The notes beneath the pieces are model-generated. The model did no database searches. It saw nothing but the letters and a program-made list of their open reading frames with translations, and was not told where the DNA came from. Below are positions 16,925 to 26,037 of a DNA stretch of 64,000 nucleotides, piece after piece (the first letter of the stretch is position 1; each line of letters begins with the position of its first letter). The position numbers were made by a program, and so were the translations under genes. The stretch comes from Curvibacter sp. GWA2_63_95 (lineage in GTDB: Bacteria; Pseudomonadota; Gammaproteobacteria; Burkholderiales; Burkholderiaceae_C): positions 1-64,000 of the forward strand of contig MGPB01000021.1 of NCBI GenBank assembly GCA_001795455.1, read 5' to 3'.

Positions 16925-17932
16925 ATGACCCGATTCCCCACCCCTGGCGGCAGCAGCCGTCGCAGCCTTCTTGCCACCGGGGCCGCCGCCGCAGCGAGCT
17001 GGGCGCTGGCGCCCCTGGCCGCCCTGGCGCAAGCCAAGTGGCCCGCCAAACCTGTGACCCTGGTGGTGCCATTTCCCGCAGGTGGTGGCACCGATGCGTT
17101 TGCACGCCCCATGGCCGCCCAGTTTTCCAAGCTCACTGGCACCCAGTTGGTGATTGACAACCGCGGGGGCGCTGGCGGCACGCTGGGCGCCAGCATTGCG
17201 TCCAAGGCACAGCCCGACGGCTACACCCTGTTCATGGGCGCGGTACACCACGCCATCGCCCCCAGCATGTACCCCAAGCTGGACTACGACATCCAGAAGG
17301 ACTTTGTGCCTCTGGCGCTGGTGGCCAACGTGCCCCAGGTGCTGGTGGTCAACCCCAAGAACGTGCCCGGCGACTTCAAGGCCTTCCTCGCCCAGGTGAA
17401 GGCCAACCCCGGCAAGATGAATTACGGCTCGGCCGGTGGCGGCACCTCGCACCACCTGGCGGGCGAGCTGTTCAAGCAACAGACCAAGACCTTCATCACC
17501 CACATTCCCTACCGCGGCGCCGGCCCGGCCTTGCAAGACCTGATGGCCGGCAGCGTGGACATGATGTTTGACGGACTGGGCTCATCGGCCGCCCACATCA
17601 AGGGCGGGCGTATCAAGGCGCTCATGGTTTCGGGAGCCAAGCGCAACCCGGCATTCCCTGACGTGCCCTGCGCCGCCGAACTGGGGCTGCCCGACTACAC
17701 CGTGACCACCTGGTACGGCCTGTGGGCCCCCAAAGGCACACCCGCAGATGTGCAGGCGCGCATTGTGGAAGAGGTGAACCGGCTCGCGGCGGCTGATGAG
17801 ATCAAAGCCAGCTGGGCCAACAACGGCGCCGAATTTGGCAAACTCACACCCCAGCAGTTTGGTGCCTTTGTGGCGGCGGAAGTGAAGCGCTGGGCTGAGG
17901 TGGTCAAAGCCTCTGGCGCCAAGCTGGACTGA
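16925..17932 (+). CDS. Bug/TctC-family periplasmic binding protein
   Basis: A 335-residue tripartite-tricarboxylate-type solute receptor of the Bug family, greatly expanded in Burkholderiales. A twin-arginine-like signal (SSRRSLLATG, then hydrophobic AAAAASWALAPLAALAQA) leads to the mature protein starting near KWPAKPVTLVVPFPAGGGTD. Later motifs are NRGGAGGTLGASIASKAQPD and PYRGAGPALQDLMAGSVDMM, which form the ligand pocket. No TctA/TctB membrane partners are nearby. Its place between matA and the hydratase suggests it binds malonate or a related dicarboxylate for uptake; ligand not provable here. The ATG at 16925 has a good AGGAG site; reading further upstream loses the signal peptide. Confidence 0.88.
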   Translation: MTRFPTPGGSSRRSLLATGAAAAASWALAPLAALAQAKWPAKPVTLVVPFPAGGGTDAFARPMAAQFSKLTGTQLVIDNRGGAGGTLGASIASKAQPDGYTLFMGAVHHAIAPSMYPKLDYDIQKDFVPLALVANVPQVLVVNPKNVPGDFKAFLAQVKANPGKMNYGSAGGGTSHHLAGELFKQQTKTFITHIPYRGAGPALQDLMAGSVDMMFDGLGSSAAHIKGGRIKALMVSGAKRNPAFPDVPCAAELGLPDYTVTTWYGLWAPKGTPADVQARIVEEVNRLAAADEIKASWANNGAEFGKLTPQQFGAFVAAEVKRWAEVVKASGAKLD

Positions 17933-17948
17933 CATCACAAAGGCAGAC

Positions 17949-18770
17949 ATGGCGGGAAATATCCAGCTCGCGCAGGGCGCGGGTGAGCAGCAGGGCGTGG
18001 TCCACATCACGCTGTCGCACCAGGGCAAGTTCAACGCCATGTCGCGCGCCATGTGGCGCGAACTCAAGGCCGTGTTCACCACCATCCAGACCGACCCGGA
18101 CGCGCGCTGCGTGCTGGTGCGCGGGGAGGGCGGCCACTTCTGTGCCGGGGGCGACATTGCCGAGTACCCCGGCTTCCGTTTCGACGAGGCCGCGCTGCGC
18201 CAGTTCCATGAGGATGAGGTGTGGGGCGGCTTGCAGGCCATGCTGGATTGTGATGTGCCCATCGTCGCGCAGATCGAAGGCAACTGCATGGGCGCGGGCG
18301 TGGAGATCGCCAGCTGTTGCGACCTGCGGGTAGCGGGCCAGTCGGCCCGCTTTGGTGCCCCGATTGCGCGCCTGGGTTTTCCCATGGCGCCCAAAGAGGC
18401 TGCGCTGGTGGCGCAGGCAGCGGGTGCCACCGTGGCGCGCGCCATGTTGCTCGCGGCCGAGGTGTTTGACGCTCCCGCGATGCTGGCGCGCGGCTTTTTG
18501 ACACAGGTGCACAACGACGCTGAGGTGGCGGGGTACGGTCTGGCGCTGGCCCAGCGTGTGGCCAGCCTGGCCCCGCAGGCAGCGCGCCTGAACAAGCAGA
18601 CCTTGCGTGCCATTCAGGCATCAAATATGCCTCTGATGCCCATGGATGCTGCGCGAGTAGCTCCTGAAAGAGTAGCAAATTTATCAGCCACTGCGTATGC
18701 CTATGCCAGCAGCGATGAGCATCGCGAAGGCATTGCTGCCTTCTTGGCCAAGCGCAAACCGCAGTTTTAA
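17949..18770 (+). CDS. Enoyl-CoA hydratase/isomerase family protein
   Basis: A 273-residue crotonase-fold protein. The two oxyanion-hole segments are recognisable: GEGGHFCAGGDIAEYPGF (about 60-77) and IEGNCMGAGVEIASCCDLRV (about 107-126). The acidic catalytic residues of true hydratases are not obvious in the second segment, so the exact reaction is open. It lies 16 bases after the Bug gene and 21 before the malonyl-CoA synthetase gene, so it is part of the same operon, but its role in malonate use is unknown. Residues about 227-245 (near MPMDAARVAPERVANL) are encoded by repeat R4, in the linker before the last helix. Confidence 0.85.
   Translation: MAGNIQLAQGAGEQQGVVHITLSHQGKFNAMSRAMWRELKAVFTTIQTDPDARCVLVRGEGGHFCAGGDIAEYPGFRFDEAALRQFHEDEVWGGLQAMLDCDVPIVAQIEGNCMGAGVEIASCCDLRVAGQSARFGAPIARLGFPMAPKEAALVAQAAGATVARAMLLAAEVFDAPAMLARGFLTQVHNDAEVAGYGLALAQRVASLAPQAARLNKQTLRAIQASNMPLMPMDAARVAPERVANLSATAYAYASSDEHREGIAAFLAKRKPQF
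18629..18682 (-). repeat. Dispersed repeat copy R4, inside the hydratase gene
   Basis: The minus strand reads AAATTTGCTACTCTTTCAGG, AGCTACTCGCGCAGCATCCA, TGGGCATCAGAGGC. It is diverged but aligns over its full length. In frame it encodes PMDAARVAPERVANL, the same peptide type as in matA. Confidence 0.7.
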
Positions 18771-18791
18771 TTTCATTTCGAGACCCTGACC

Positions 18792-20324
18792 ATGGCCACC
18801 CCTACCGAGAACGCCAACCTGTTTGCCGCACTGCGCGCCGCTTTTCCCAAGGACCTCAACACCTGCGCCGTCGAGACCGACAGCGGTCTGCAGTACAGCT
18901 GGCGTGACCTGGACGAAGCCACCGCCATGGTGGCCAATTTGCTGGAGTTTCTGGAACTGCCCAAAGGGGCGCGTATCGCTGTCCAGGTGGAAAAGTCGGT
19001 GGAGGCGCTGGTGCTGTACCTGGCCACGCTGCGCGCGGGCTTGGTCTACCTGCCGCTCAACACGGCCTACCAAAGTGCGGAGATGGCCTACTTCATCGAA
19101 GACGCCAAACCCTCGGTGGTGGTGTGCAGCGGCCGCAACTTTGGCTGGATCAGCAAGATGGCCTTTCTGGCGGGCACCGCCCATGTGTTCACCCTCAATG
19201 ACGACCGCACCGGCTCGCTGCTGGACCGGGCGGCACAGTTCCCCAGAGCCCACACCATCGCGCAGCGCCAGCCCGGCGACCTGGCCGCCATCATTTACAC
19301 CAGCGGCACCACGGGTCGCAGCAAGGGGGCGGTGCTGAGCCATGGCAACCTGCTGAGCAATGCGCGCGTGCTGCAAGCCTACTGGGACTGGAAGCCCGGC
19401 GACGTGCTGATCCACGCACTGCCCATCTTCCACGTGCACGGCCTGTTTGTGGCCATCCACGGCGCCCTCATCAACGGCAGCAAGATGGTCTGGTGCGCCA
19501 AGTTCGACCCCAAGGTGGTGTTGCAGCACTTTCCACGCGCCACCGTGTTTATGGGGGTGCCCACGCTCTATGTGCGCCTGCTGGCCGAGGCCGGGCTCAC
19601 GGCGCAGGCCACCAAACACATGCGCCTGTTTGTCTCCGGCTCTGCCCCCATGCTGGTGGACACGCACCACCAGTGGCAGGCCCGCACCGGCCACACGATT
19701 CTGGAGCGCTATGGCATGTCGGAGACCGTGATGCTGACCTCCAACCCTGGCCGCGCAGCCGACGGTGAACGCAAGGTGGGCACCGTGGGCCGGCCGCTGC
19801 CCGGGGTGCAACTGCGCGTACGCGACGAGGCCGGCAAGGATTTGCCCCAGGGTGAAACCGGTGGCATCGAGGTGCGCGGGCCCAATGTGTTTCTGGGCTA
19901 CTGGCAGATGCCCGAAAAGACGGCACAGGAGTTCACAGCCGATGGTTTTTTCAAGACCGGCGATGTGGGCCGCGTGGACGCCCAAGGCTACGTGACCATC
20001 GTGGGGCGCAGCAAGGACCTCATCATCAGCGGCGGTTACAACGTCTACCCCGCCGAGATCGAGGACTACATCAACAACCTGCCCGGCGTGGCCGAGAGTG
20101 CGGTGGTGGGGGTGCCCGATGCCGACTTTGGCGAAGTGGGTGTGGCCGTCATCGTGCCGCTGGCCGGAGCCACGGTCGATCCCCAGCAGGTGATTGCCAC
20201 GCTCAAGTCCATGCTGGCCAACTTCAAGGTGCCCAAGCGCTGCGTAGTGGTGGCCGAACTGCCGCGTAATGCCATGGGCAAGGTGCAAAAAAACCTGCTG
20301 CGGGAGCAATACCGCGTGCCGTGA
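18792..20324 (+). CDS. matB: Malonyl-CoA synthetase
   Basis: A 510-residue member of the ANL (acyl-adenylate-forming) superfamily. Motifs: P-loop YTSGTTGRSKGAVLSHGN at about 169, LPIFHVHGLFVAIHGALING, LERYGMSETVMLTSNP, TGDVGRVDAQGYVTIVGRSK and the C-terminal NAMGKVQKNLLR with the catalytic lysine. The HVHGLFVA and SGSAPMLVDTHHQW segments are typical of MatB rather than general fatty acyl-CoA ligases. Together with the decarboxylase and the GntR regulator in the same operon this makes the malonate assignment fairly secure. Confidence 0.88.
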   Translation: MATPTENANLFAALRAAFPKDLNTCAVETDSGLQYSWRDLDEATAMVANLLEFLELPKGARIAVQVEKSVEALVLYLATLRAGLVYLPLNTAYQSAEMAYFIEDAKPSVVVCSGRNFGWISKMAFLAGTAHVFTLNDDRTGSLLDRAAQFPRAHTIAQRQPGDLAAIIYTSGTTGRSKGAVLSHGNLLSNARVLQAYWDWKPGDVLIHALPIFHVHGLFVAIHGALINGSKMVWCAKFDPKVVLQHFPRATVFMGVPTLYVRLLAEAGLTAQATKHMRLFVSGSAPMLVDTHHQWQARTGHTILERYGMSETVMLTSNPGRAADGERKVGTVGRPLPGVQLRVRDEAGKDLPQGETGGIEVRGPNVFLGYWQMPEKTAQEFTADGFFKTGDVGRVDAQGYVTIVGRSKDLIISGGYNVYPAEIEDYINNLPGVAESAVVGVPDADFGEVGVAVIVPLAGATVDPQQVIATLKSMLANFKVPKRCVVVAELPRNAMGKVQKNLLREQYRVP

Positions 20325-20379
20325 CACTGTGCTTGGGGGGAGTCGGCTACATTCACCGCATCTCTGTCATATTTTGGTC

Positions 20380-21444
20380 ATGCAGCACGTACTCATCGTC
20401 GACGACGCCCCCGCTACCCTGGCCCTGCTGATCGAGCTGGTGGAAAAACTGGGGGATTGCCGGGCCATTCCCTTTGCCAGCCCGGTGCAGGCGCTGGGCT
20501 GGGCCGAGCGCACCGCGGTCGATCTGGTGACCGTGGACTACACCATGGAGGGCATGGACGGTTTGGAGTTCATCCGCCGATTTCGCCAGATTCCCGGGCG
20601 CGACATCACCCCCATCATGATGGTCACCGCCAATGACCAGAAACCCGTGCGCTACCGTGCCTTGGACGCCGGGGCCAACGACTTCATGGCCAAGCCGGTG
20701 GACAGGGTGGAATTTCTGGCGCGTGCCAAAAATCTGCTGATCCTCAGCGACGCGCGTACCAAGCTGGCTGACCGCGCAGCTTGGCTGGCCGAGGAGGTGC
20801 ATAAAGCCACGGCTGAAATACTGGCGCGCGAACGGGACACGGTGATTCGCCTGTCGCGGGCTGCCGAGTTTCGCGACCCCGAGACCGGCGCCCACATCTC
20901 GCGCATGGCCCATTACTCCCGGCTCATTGCCAAGGGCCTGAACCTGTCCGAGGCCGAGCAGGACCTGCTGCTGGAAGCCGCGCCCATGCACGACATCGGC
21001 AAGGTGGGAATTGCCGACAATATTTTGCTCAAACCCGGGCGTTTGAGCGAGGCTGAATTCGCCATCATGAAGCAGCACGCGGTGTATGGCTATGAGTTGC
21101 TGCAGGGCAGCGCATCGCGCGTGCTACAGACCGGCGCCGAAATCGCGCTGGGCCACCACGAAAAGTTTGACGGAAGTGGCTACCCCCAAGGGCTCAAGGG
21201 GGAGGCCATACCGCTGTTCAGCCGCATCGTGGCGGTGGCCGATGTGTTTGATGCGCTCACCTCCGAGCGGCCCTACAAAAAAGCCTGGACGCTGGAGGCC
21301 GCGGTGGACTTTCTCCTCGCCGGCTCCGGCACCCATTTCGACCCACGCTGTGTACAAAGCTTTCTCAACGCCTGGGACGAGGTGTTGGCCGTGCGTGAGC
21401 GGTATGCCGATGCCGAAGAGTCCAGGCTGCTCCCTATTTTGTAG
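20380..21444 (+). CDS. Two-component response regulator with HD-GYP phosphodiesterase domain
   Basis: A 354-residue RpfG-like protein: receiver domain (acidic pocket in LIVDDAP, phospho-acceptor D53 in DLVTVDYTMEG, lysine in NDFMAKPVD) followed by an HD-GYP domain. The latter has the HD pair in MHDIGKVGI (about 204-205), HHEKFDGSGYPQG with the GYP motif, and VADVFDALTSERPYKKAW. Such proteins hydrolyse cyclic di-GMP. No sensor kinase is adjacent. I chose ATG at 20380 (MQHVLIVDD); an upstream in-frame start would add unrelated residues. The last codons and the TAG stop lie within dispersed repeat R5. Confidence 0.92.
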   Translation: MQHVLIVDDAPATLALLIELVEKLGDCRAIPFASPVQALGWAERTAVDLVTVDYTMEGMDGLEFIRRFRQIPGRDITPIMMVTANDQKPVRYRALDAGANDFMAKPVDRVEFLARAKNLLILSDARTKLADRAAWLAEEVHKATAEILARERDTVIRLSRAAEFRDPETGAHISRMAHYSRLIAKGLNLSEAEQDLLLEAAPMHDIGKVGIADNILLKPGRLSEAEFAIMKQHAVYGYELLQGSASRVLQTGAEIALGHHEKFDGSGYPQGLKGEAIPLFSRIVAVADVFDALTSERPYKKAWTLEAAVDFLLAGSGTHFDPRCVQSFLNAWDEVLAVRERYADAEESRLLPIL

Positions 21445-21483
21445 CTGCTTGCGCAGTATCCACGGGCTATAGAGCCCTATTTA
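21434..21483 (+). repeat. Dispersed repeat copy R5, between convergent genes
   Basis: It reads CTATTTTGTAGCTGCTTGCG, CAGTATCCACGGGCTATAGA, GCCCTATTTA. The stop codon of the HD-GYP gene (TAG at 21442-21444) and the stop of the convergent usp gene (21481-21483) both fall in it. The GGGCT-ATAG-AGCCC hairpin inside could act as a weak terminator in both directions. Confidence 0.75.
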
Positions 21484-21924
21484 CTTCAAAATCAGCACGG
21501 GAATTTGGGCGTGTGTCAGCACGTGCTGTGTCTCGCTGCCGAGCAGCAGGCGCTTGATGCCCTTGCGCCCATGGGAGGCCATGACCACCAGGTCGCACTG
21601 GTGCTTTTTGGCGGCTGCCAAGATGGCGTCAGACACCACATCGGAGCGCACCACCACCGCCTTGGCCTCGATGCCTTTGGCCGCTGCGGTTTTTTTGACC
21701 GCGTCGACCACCGCCTGTCCTGCATCGCCCCAGGTCTTCTCCACCTGCTTGACCTCTGCGGGTGCCAGTGCAATGCCGCCTTCAAAGTAGGACTGCGGGT
21801 AGCGTGGCACCACCTTCAGGGCCACCAGCTCGGCATTGCACAGTTTGGCCAGGGCAATGGCGCTGTTCACCGCTTTTTTGGAGAGGGCGCTGCCATCGGT
21901 GGGGACAAGAATACGTTGGTACAT
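21481..21924 (-). CDS. Universal stress protein (UspA family)
   Basis: A 147-residue single-domain USP: N-terminal MYQRILVPTDGSALSKKAV, with the usual V-P-x-D-G-S strand-loop, and C-terminal nucleotide-binding loop DLVVMASHGRKGIKRLLLGS followed by ETQHVLTHAQIPVLIL. This is the ATP-binding subtype. A clear AGGAG ribosome site precedes the ATG at 21924. A perfect FNR box lies upstream, centred 62 bases from the start codon, so the gene is probably induced at low oxygen, as is common for such proteins. Confidence 0.92.
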   Translation of the reverse strand: MYQRILVPTDGSALSKKAVNSAIALAKLCNAELVALKVVPRYPQSYFEGGIALAPAEVKQVEKTWGDAGQAVVDAVKKTAAAKGIEAKAVVVRSDVVSDAILAAAKKHQCDLVVMASHGRKGIKRLLLGSETQHVLTHAQIPVLILK

Positions 21925-21979
21925 AAGGACTCCTTGTGACTTGGGAGCTTTCAGATTACGCTTGTGCCAAGAAGATGAC

Positions 21980-21993
21980 TTGATTTGAATCAA
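21980..21993. promoter_or_regulatory. FNR box between usp and ccoI
   Basis: TTGAT-TTGA-ATCAA is a perfect match to the FNR/ANR consensus (TTGAT, 4 bases, ATCAA). It lies in the divergent gap. If the site acts at -41.5, the usp transcript would start near 21945, leaving a 21-base leader with its ribosome site. In the other direction the start would fall at about 22028, right at the proposed ccoI ATG. Confidence 0.85.
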
Positions 21994-22027
21994 GCTTTTC
22001 ATGCGTCGAACTCGGCACACTCTCTTT

Positions 22028-24352
22028 ATGACCGTTGCAACCTTGGCCCCCTCTGTGCTTGCACCCCATTCCGCAGCGGCGCTGGCATTGCTGGACGACC
22101 CGCAGGAGTGGGGCGCGTTCAGCCGACCGGACTGCGATGACCCGGTGCAGTGGGAGTCGAGTGTGGTCATTGAGGGCATGCACTGTGCCGCCTGTTCGCT
22201 GACGGTGGAAGATGCGCTGCGCCAAGTGCCGGGGGTGCTGAGCGCCCAGGTCAGTGCGGCCAGCCAGCGCGCGCGCGTGGTGTGGTCGGCGGCGGTGGTG
22301 CAGCCCTCGGGCTGGATGCAGGCGGTGCAGCAGGCGGGCTACCGTGCGGTGCCGGCCAACGACGTATTTGCCAGCGAACGCAGGCGCAAGGCCTCCCGCC
22401 AGGCCTTGTGGCGCTGGCTGGTGGCGGGCCTGTGCATGATGCAGGTGATGATGTACGCGTGGCCTGCCTATGTGGCCCAGCCGGGCGACCTGACTGGCGA
22501 GATGGAGCAACTGCTGCGCTGGGCTTCCTGGGTGCTCACCTTGCCCGTCATCCTGTTTTCATGCGGCCCCTTTTTCAAAAGTGCGCTGCGCGATGTGGCG
22601 CAACTGCGTATCAGCATGGACCTGCCGGTGGCGCTGGGCATGGTGATCACTTTTGTGGTCAGCACTGCAGGCACCTTCGACCCGCAAGGTATTTTTGGGC
22701 GCGAGGTGTATTTCGACTCGCTCACCATGTTTGTGTTCTTCCTGCTCACCGGCCGCTGGCTGGAGTTGCGCCTGCGCGACCGCACTGCCGGTGCGCTGGA
22801 GGCGCTGATGAACCGCCTGCCTGACAGCGTGGAGCGCCGCACGCTCCAGGGCGACTTTGAGCGCGTAGCCGTGCGCCGCCTGGTGCCGGGCGACTTGGTG
22901 CGCGTACAGCCAGGCGAAGCCTTTGCCGCCGATGGCGTGGTGGAGCAGGGCAGCACCCTGGTGGACGAGGCCCTGCTCAGTGGGGAGTCTCACCCGCTGC
23001 CGCGCGGCGTGGGTGCGGCAGTGGTGGCGGGCAGCCATAACCTGCATGCCACGGTGCTGGTGCGGGTGACCGAGGTGGGAGGCTCCACCCGTTTTGCCCA
23101 GATCGTGGCGCTGATGGAAAGTGCCTCCACCACCAAGCCACGCGGGGCCCTGTTGGCGGACCGCCTGGCCAAGCCTTTTTTGCTGGCGGTGCTGGCCGCT
23201 GCGGCACTGGCCTGTGCCTGGTGGTGGCCGCAAGACCCCGGCCATGCGCTCATGGTGGCGGTGGCGGTGCTGGTGGTGACCTGCCCCTGCGCCTTGTCGC
23301 TGGCGACCCCGGCCGCCATGCTGGCCGCAGCCGGAACCCTGGCGCGTGCCGGGGTGCTGGTGCGCAACCTGCCCAGCCTGGAGGCGCTGGCCGCTGTGGA
23401 CACCGTGGTGTTTGACAAAACCGGCACCCTGACGCGGGATGCCATGGCCTTGCAAGCGGTCCACACCCGTGCGGGTGTGGCACGGTCGGATGCCGTGGCC
23501 ATGGCTTCGGCGCTGGCCCGCCACTCGCTGCACCCGGCCTCCAAAGCGCTGGTGCAGGCGGCGCAGCGGGAGCAAGGGCTGCCGCTGTGGACCTGCGCCG
23601 CGGTACAAGAATCCGCCGGCCAAGGGGTCGCGGGGGAGGTGCAACAGCCTGGACAGACGGGCGTCGCGGGCCAGCACATGCGCCTGGGCTCGGCTAGTTT
23701 TTGCCAACTGCCCCCCAATCTGCCGGTGTACCAGGGCCTGTGTGTGCATCTGGGCGATGGCCAAGGCTGGGTTGCCACCTTTGTGTTGCAAGAAGACCTG
23801 CGGCCGGAAGTGCCCGCCGTGGTCGCCGCCTTGCAGGCGCAGGGCGTGCAGGTGCATGTGCTCTCTGGCGATCGGCCGGAGGCGGTGATGCGGGTGGCCG
23901 AGCAATCCGGTATTGCGCAGGCGCAAGGCGGCTGTTCGCCGGCCGAGAAGCTGGCTTACCTGCAGCGCTTGCAGGCCCAAGGCCACACCGTGGCCATGGT
24001 GGGGGATGGCTTGAACGATGGCCCGGTGCTGGCGGGTGCCCATATCTCGTTTGCATTTGGCCAGGCTGTGCCTCTGGCGCAGGCCCAGTCCGATTTGGTG
24101 GTGATGGGGGGGCGTCTGGACGCTGTGGTAGGCGCGTTGCAGTTGGCGCGTAGAACCCAGCACATCGTGCGGCAAAATTTGTGGTGGGCGCTGGCCTACA
24201 ACGCGGCCTGTGTGCCGCTGGCCGTGGCGGGCTACTTGCCGGCCTGGCTGGCTGGCTTGGGCATGGCCAGCAGTTCCTTGCTGGTGGTGCTTAATGCCCT
24301 GCGCCTGGCACGCACCCCGCGTTCGGCACCTCTGCAGTCTCTGGAGGCGTAA
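22028..24352 (+). CDS. ccoI: Copper P-type ATPase for cbb3 oxidase assembly (CcoI)
   Basis: A heavy-metal P1B-ATPase in the inner membrane that exports copper for the CuB centre of cbb3 oxidase. In order: a poorly conserved leader, an HMA metal-binding domain with GMHCAAC, the membrane helices, the phosphatase loop (VDEALLSGESHPLPR), the transport motif TCPCALSLATP, phosphorylation site DKTGTLTRD (D about 463), the nucleotide-domain HP motif (SLHPASKAL) and the hinge MVGDGLNDGPVLAGAHIS. The position just before ccoS and the ccoNOQP genes marks it as CcoI rather than a copper-resistance CopA. I prefer ATG 22028 over 22001, but both are weak starts. The stop overlaps the ccoS start (TAATG). Confidence 0.9.
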   Translation: MTVATLAPSVLAPHSAAALALLDDPQEWGAFSRPDCDDPVQWESSVVIEGMHCAACSLTVEDALRQVPGVLSAQVSAASQRARVVWSAAVVQPSGWMQAVQQAGYRAVPANDVFASERRRKASRQALWRWLVAGLCMMQVMMYAWPAYVAQPGDLTGEMEQLLRWASWVLTLPVILFSCGPFFKSALRDVAQLRISMDLPVALGMVITFVVSTAGTFDPQGIFGREVYFDSLTMFVFFLLTGRWLELRLRDRTAGALEALMNRLPDSVERRTLQGDFERVAVRRLVPGDLVRVQPGEAFAADGVVEQGSTLVDEALLSGESHPLPRGVGAAVVAGSHNLHATVLVRVTEVGGSTRFAQIVALMESASTTKPRGALLADRLAKPFLLAVLAAAALACAWWWPQDPGHALMVAVAVLVVTCPCALSLATPAAMLAAAGTLARAGVLVRNLPSLEALAAVDTVVFDKTGTLTRDAMALQAVHTRAGVARSDAVAMASALARHSLHPASKALVQAAQREQGLPLWTCAAVQESAGQGVAGEVQQPGQTGVAGQHMRLGSASFCQLPPNLPVYQGLCVHLGDGQGWVATFVLQEDLRPEVPAVVAALQAQGVQVHVLSGDRPEAVMRVAEQSGIAQAQGGCSPAEKLAYLQRLQAQGHTVAMVGDGLNDGPVLAGAHISFAFGQAVPLAQAQSDLVVMGGRLDAVVGALQLARRTQHIVRQNLWWALAYNAACVPLAVAGYLPAWLAGLGMASSSLLVVLNALRLARTPRSAPLQSLEA

Positions 24353-24489
24353 TGGATATTTTGTATTTGTTGATTCCGCTGTCTGTGGTGCTGGTCTTTT
24401 TTATCTTGGGCGGTCTGTGGTGGGCCATCGACCGCGGGCAGTTTGAAGACATTGAGTCGGAGGGGGAGCGCATTTTGCGTGATCCCTGA
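24352..24489 (+). CDS. ccoS: cbb3 oxidase maturation protein CcoS
   Basis: A 45-residue protein, MDILYLLIPLSVVLVFFILG then GLWWAIDRGQFEDIESEGER. One membrane helix is followed by the WAIDRGQFDDL-type motif that defines CcoS, needed for cofactor insertion into cbb3 oxidase. The start overlaps the ccoI stop by one base, so the two are translationally coupled. Confidence 0.9.
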   Translation: MDILYLLIPLSVVLVFFILGGLWWAIDRGQFEDIESEGERILRDP

Positions 24490-24515
24490 CAATCAGAAGG
24501 GTTTTTAGTCCGCGG

Positions 24516-24529
24516 TTGATTTGGGTCAA
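24516..24529. promoter_or_regulatory. FNR box upstream of ccoN
   Basis: TTGAT-TTGG-GTCAA, one mismatch to the FNR consensus. It is centred 65 bases before the ccoN start codon; with the usual -41.5 spacing the transcript would begin near 24564 and carry a 24-base leader with the AAGAGG ribosome site. This fits low-oxygen induction of the cbb3 oxidase operon. Confidence 0.8.
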
Positions 24530-24587
24530 CCTGAGCGGGCAGGGGCGGTAAGACACTCGGTTTGCAGTAATCCAAGAAGAGGTAAAT

Positions 24588-26024
24588 ATGGCATTTCCAA
24601 ATCAACAGGCGACGGTTTACAACGATACCGTTGTACGCCAGTTCGCCATCATGACCGTGGTCTGGGGCGTGGTCGGCATGCTGGTAGGCGTGATCATCGC
24701 CGCCCAGCTGGCCTGGCCCGAGCTCAACTTAGGTATTCCGTGGCTGTCATACGGGCGATTGCGGCCCCTGCACACCAACGCGGTGATTTTTGCGTTTGGC
24801 GGTTGCGGCTTGTTTGCCTCGGCCTACTACGTGGTGCAGCGTACCTGCCAGGTGCGCCTGTTTGGCGACAAGCTGGCGGCATTCACCTTCTGGGGGTGGC
24901 AGTTGGTCATTCTGGCCGCCGCAGTGTCCCTGCCGCTGGGGTATACCCAAGGCAAGGAGTATGCCGAGCTGGAGTGGCCCATTGACATCCTGATCACGCT
25001 GGTCTGGGTGTCGTTTGCCGTGGTGTTCTTCGGCACCGTGGGCACCCGCAAGGTCAAACACATTTATGTGGCCAACTGGTTCTTTGGCGCCTTCATCCTG
25101 GCCGTGGCCATTCTGCATTTGGTCAACAGTGCCGCCATTCCTGCGGGCTTCATGAAGTCCTACTCGGCCTATGCCGGTGTGCAAGATGCCATGGTGCAGT
25201 GGTGGTATGGCCACAACGCCGTGGGCTTCTTCCTGACCGCGGGCTTCCTGGGCATGATGTATTACTTCATTCCCAAGCAGGCAGGCCGTCCGGTGTACAG
25301 CTACCGCTTGTCCATCGTCCACTTCTGGGCGCTGATCTTCACTTACATGTGGGCGGGTCCCCACCATTTGCATTACACCGCCTTGCCCGACTGGACCCAG
25401 TCCGTCGGTATGGTGTTCTCCCTGATTTTGTTGGCTCCCAGCTGGGGCGGCATGATCAACGGCATCATGACCTTGTCGGGTGCCTGGCACAAACTGCGTG
25501 ACGACCCCATCCTGCGTTTCCTGATCGTGTCCCTGTCCTTTTACGGCATGTCCACGTTCGAAGGCCCCATGATGTCCATCAAGACTGTGAACGCCTTGAG
25601 CCACTACACCGACTGGACCGTGGGCCACGTGCACTCAGGCGCTCTGGGTTGGGTGGGTCTGGTGACCATGGGCTCCATGTACTACCTGATTCCTCGCCTG
25701 TTTGGCCAGAAGCAGATGTTCAGTGTCAAAGCCATTGAGCTGCACTTCTGGGTGGCCACCATCGGCATCGTGATTTACATCGCCGCGATGTGGATTGCCG
25801 GTGTGATGCAAGGCCTGATGTGGCGTGCCATCAACCCCGACGGAACGTTGACCTACACCTTTGTGGAGTCGGTGAAGGCTACGTATCCCTTCTATGTGCT
25901 GCGTCTGCTTGGCGGTCTGCTCTACCTGAGCGGCATGCTGATCATGTTGTGGAACACCCTGAAGACCGCGACTGCCGGCCGGGCCACTACTGTGACCATC
26001 CCCACCGTCGCTGCCCACGCCTAA
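24588..26024 (+). CDS. ccoN: cbb3-type cytochrome c oxidase subunit I
   Basis: A 478-residue catalytic subunit with about 12 membrane helices, holding haem b and the haem b3-CuB site where oxygen is reduced. Visible ligand segments are [14 protein letters not shown] (H62), [34 protein letters not shown] and [13 protein letters not shown]. Length and motif order are those of CcoN. It heads the operon ccoNOQP-GH with a ribosome site AGAGG. Confidence 0.96.
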   Translation: MAFPNQQATVYNDTVVRQFAIMTVVWGVVGMLVGVIIAAQLAWPELNLGIPWLSYGRLRPLHTNAVIFAFGGCGLFASAYYVVQRTCQVRLFGDKLAAFTFWGWQLVILAAAVSLPLGYTQGKEYAELEWPIDILITLVWVSFAVVFFGTVGTRKVKHIYVANWFFGAFILAVAILHLVNSAAIPAGFMKSYSAYAGVQDAMVQWWYGHNAVGFFLTAGFLGMMYYFIPKQAGRPVYSYRLSIVHFWALIFTYMWAGPHHLHYTALPDWTQSVGMVFSLILLAPSWGGMINGIMTLSGAWHKLRDDPILRFLIVSLSFYGMSTFEGPMMSIKTVNALSHYTDWTVGHVHSGALGWVGLVTMGSMYYLIPRLFGQKQMFSVKAIELHFWVATIGIVIYIAAMWIAGVMQGLMWRAINPDGTLTYTFVESVKATYPFYVLRLLGGLLYLSGMLIMLWNTLKTATAGRATTVTIPTVAAHA

Positions 26025-26037
26025 GGAGAACAAGAAT

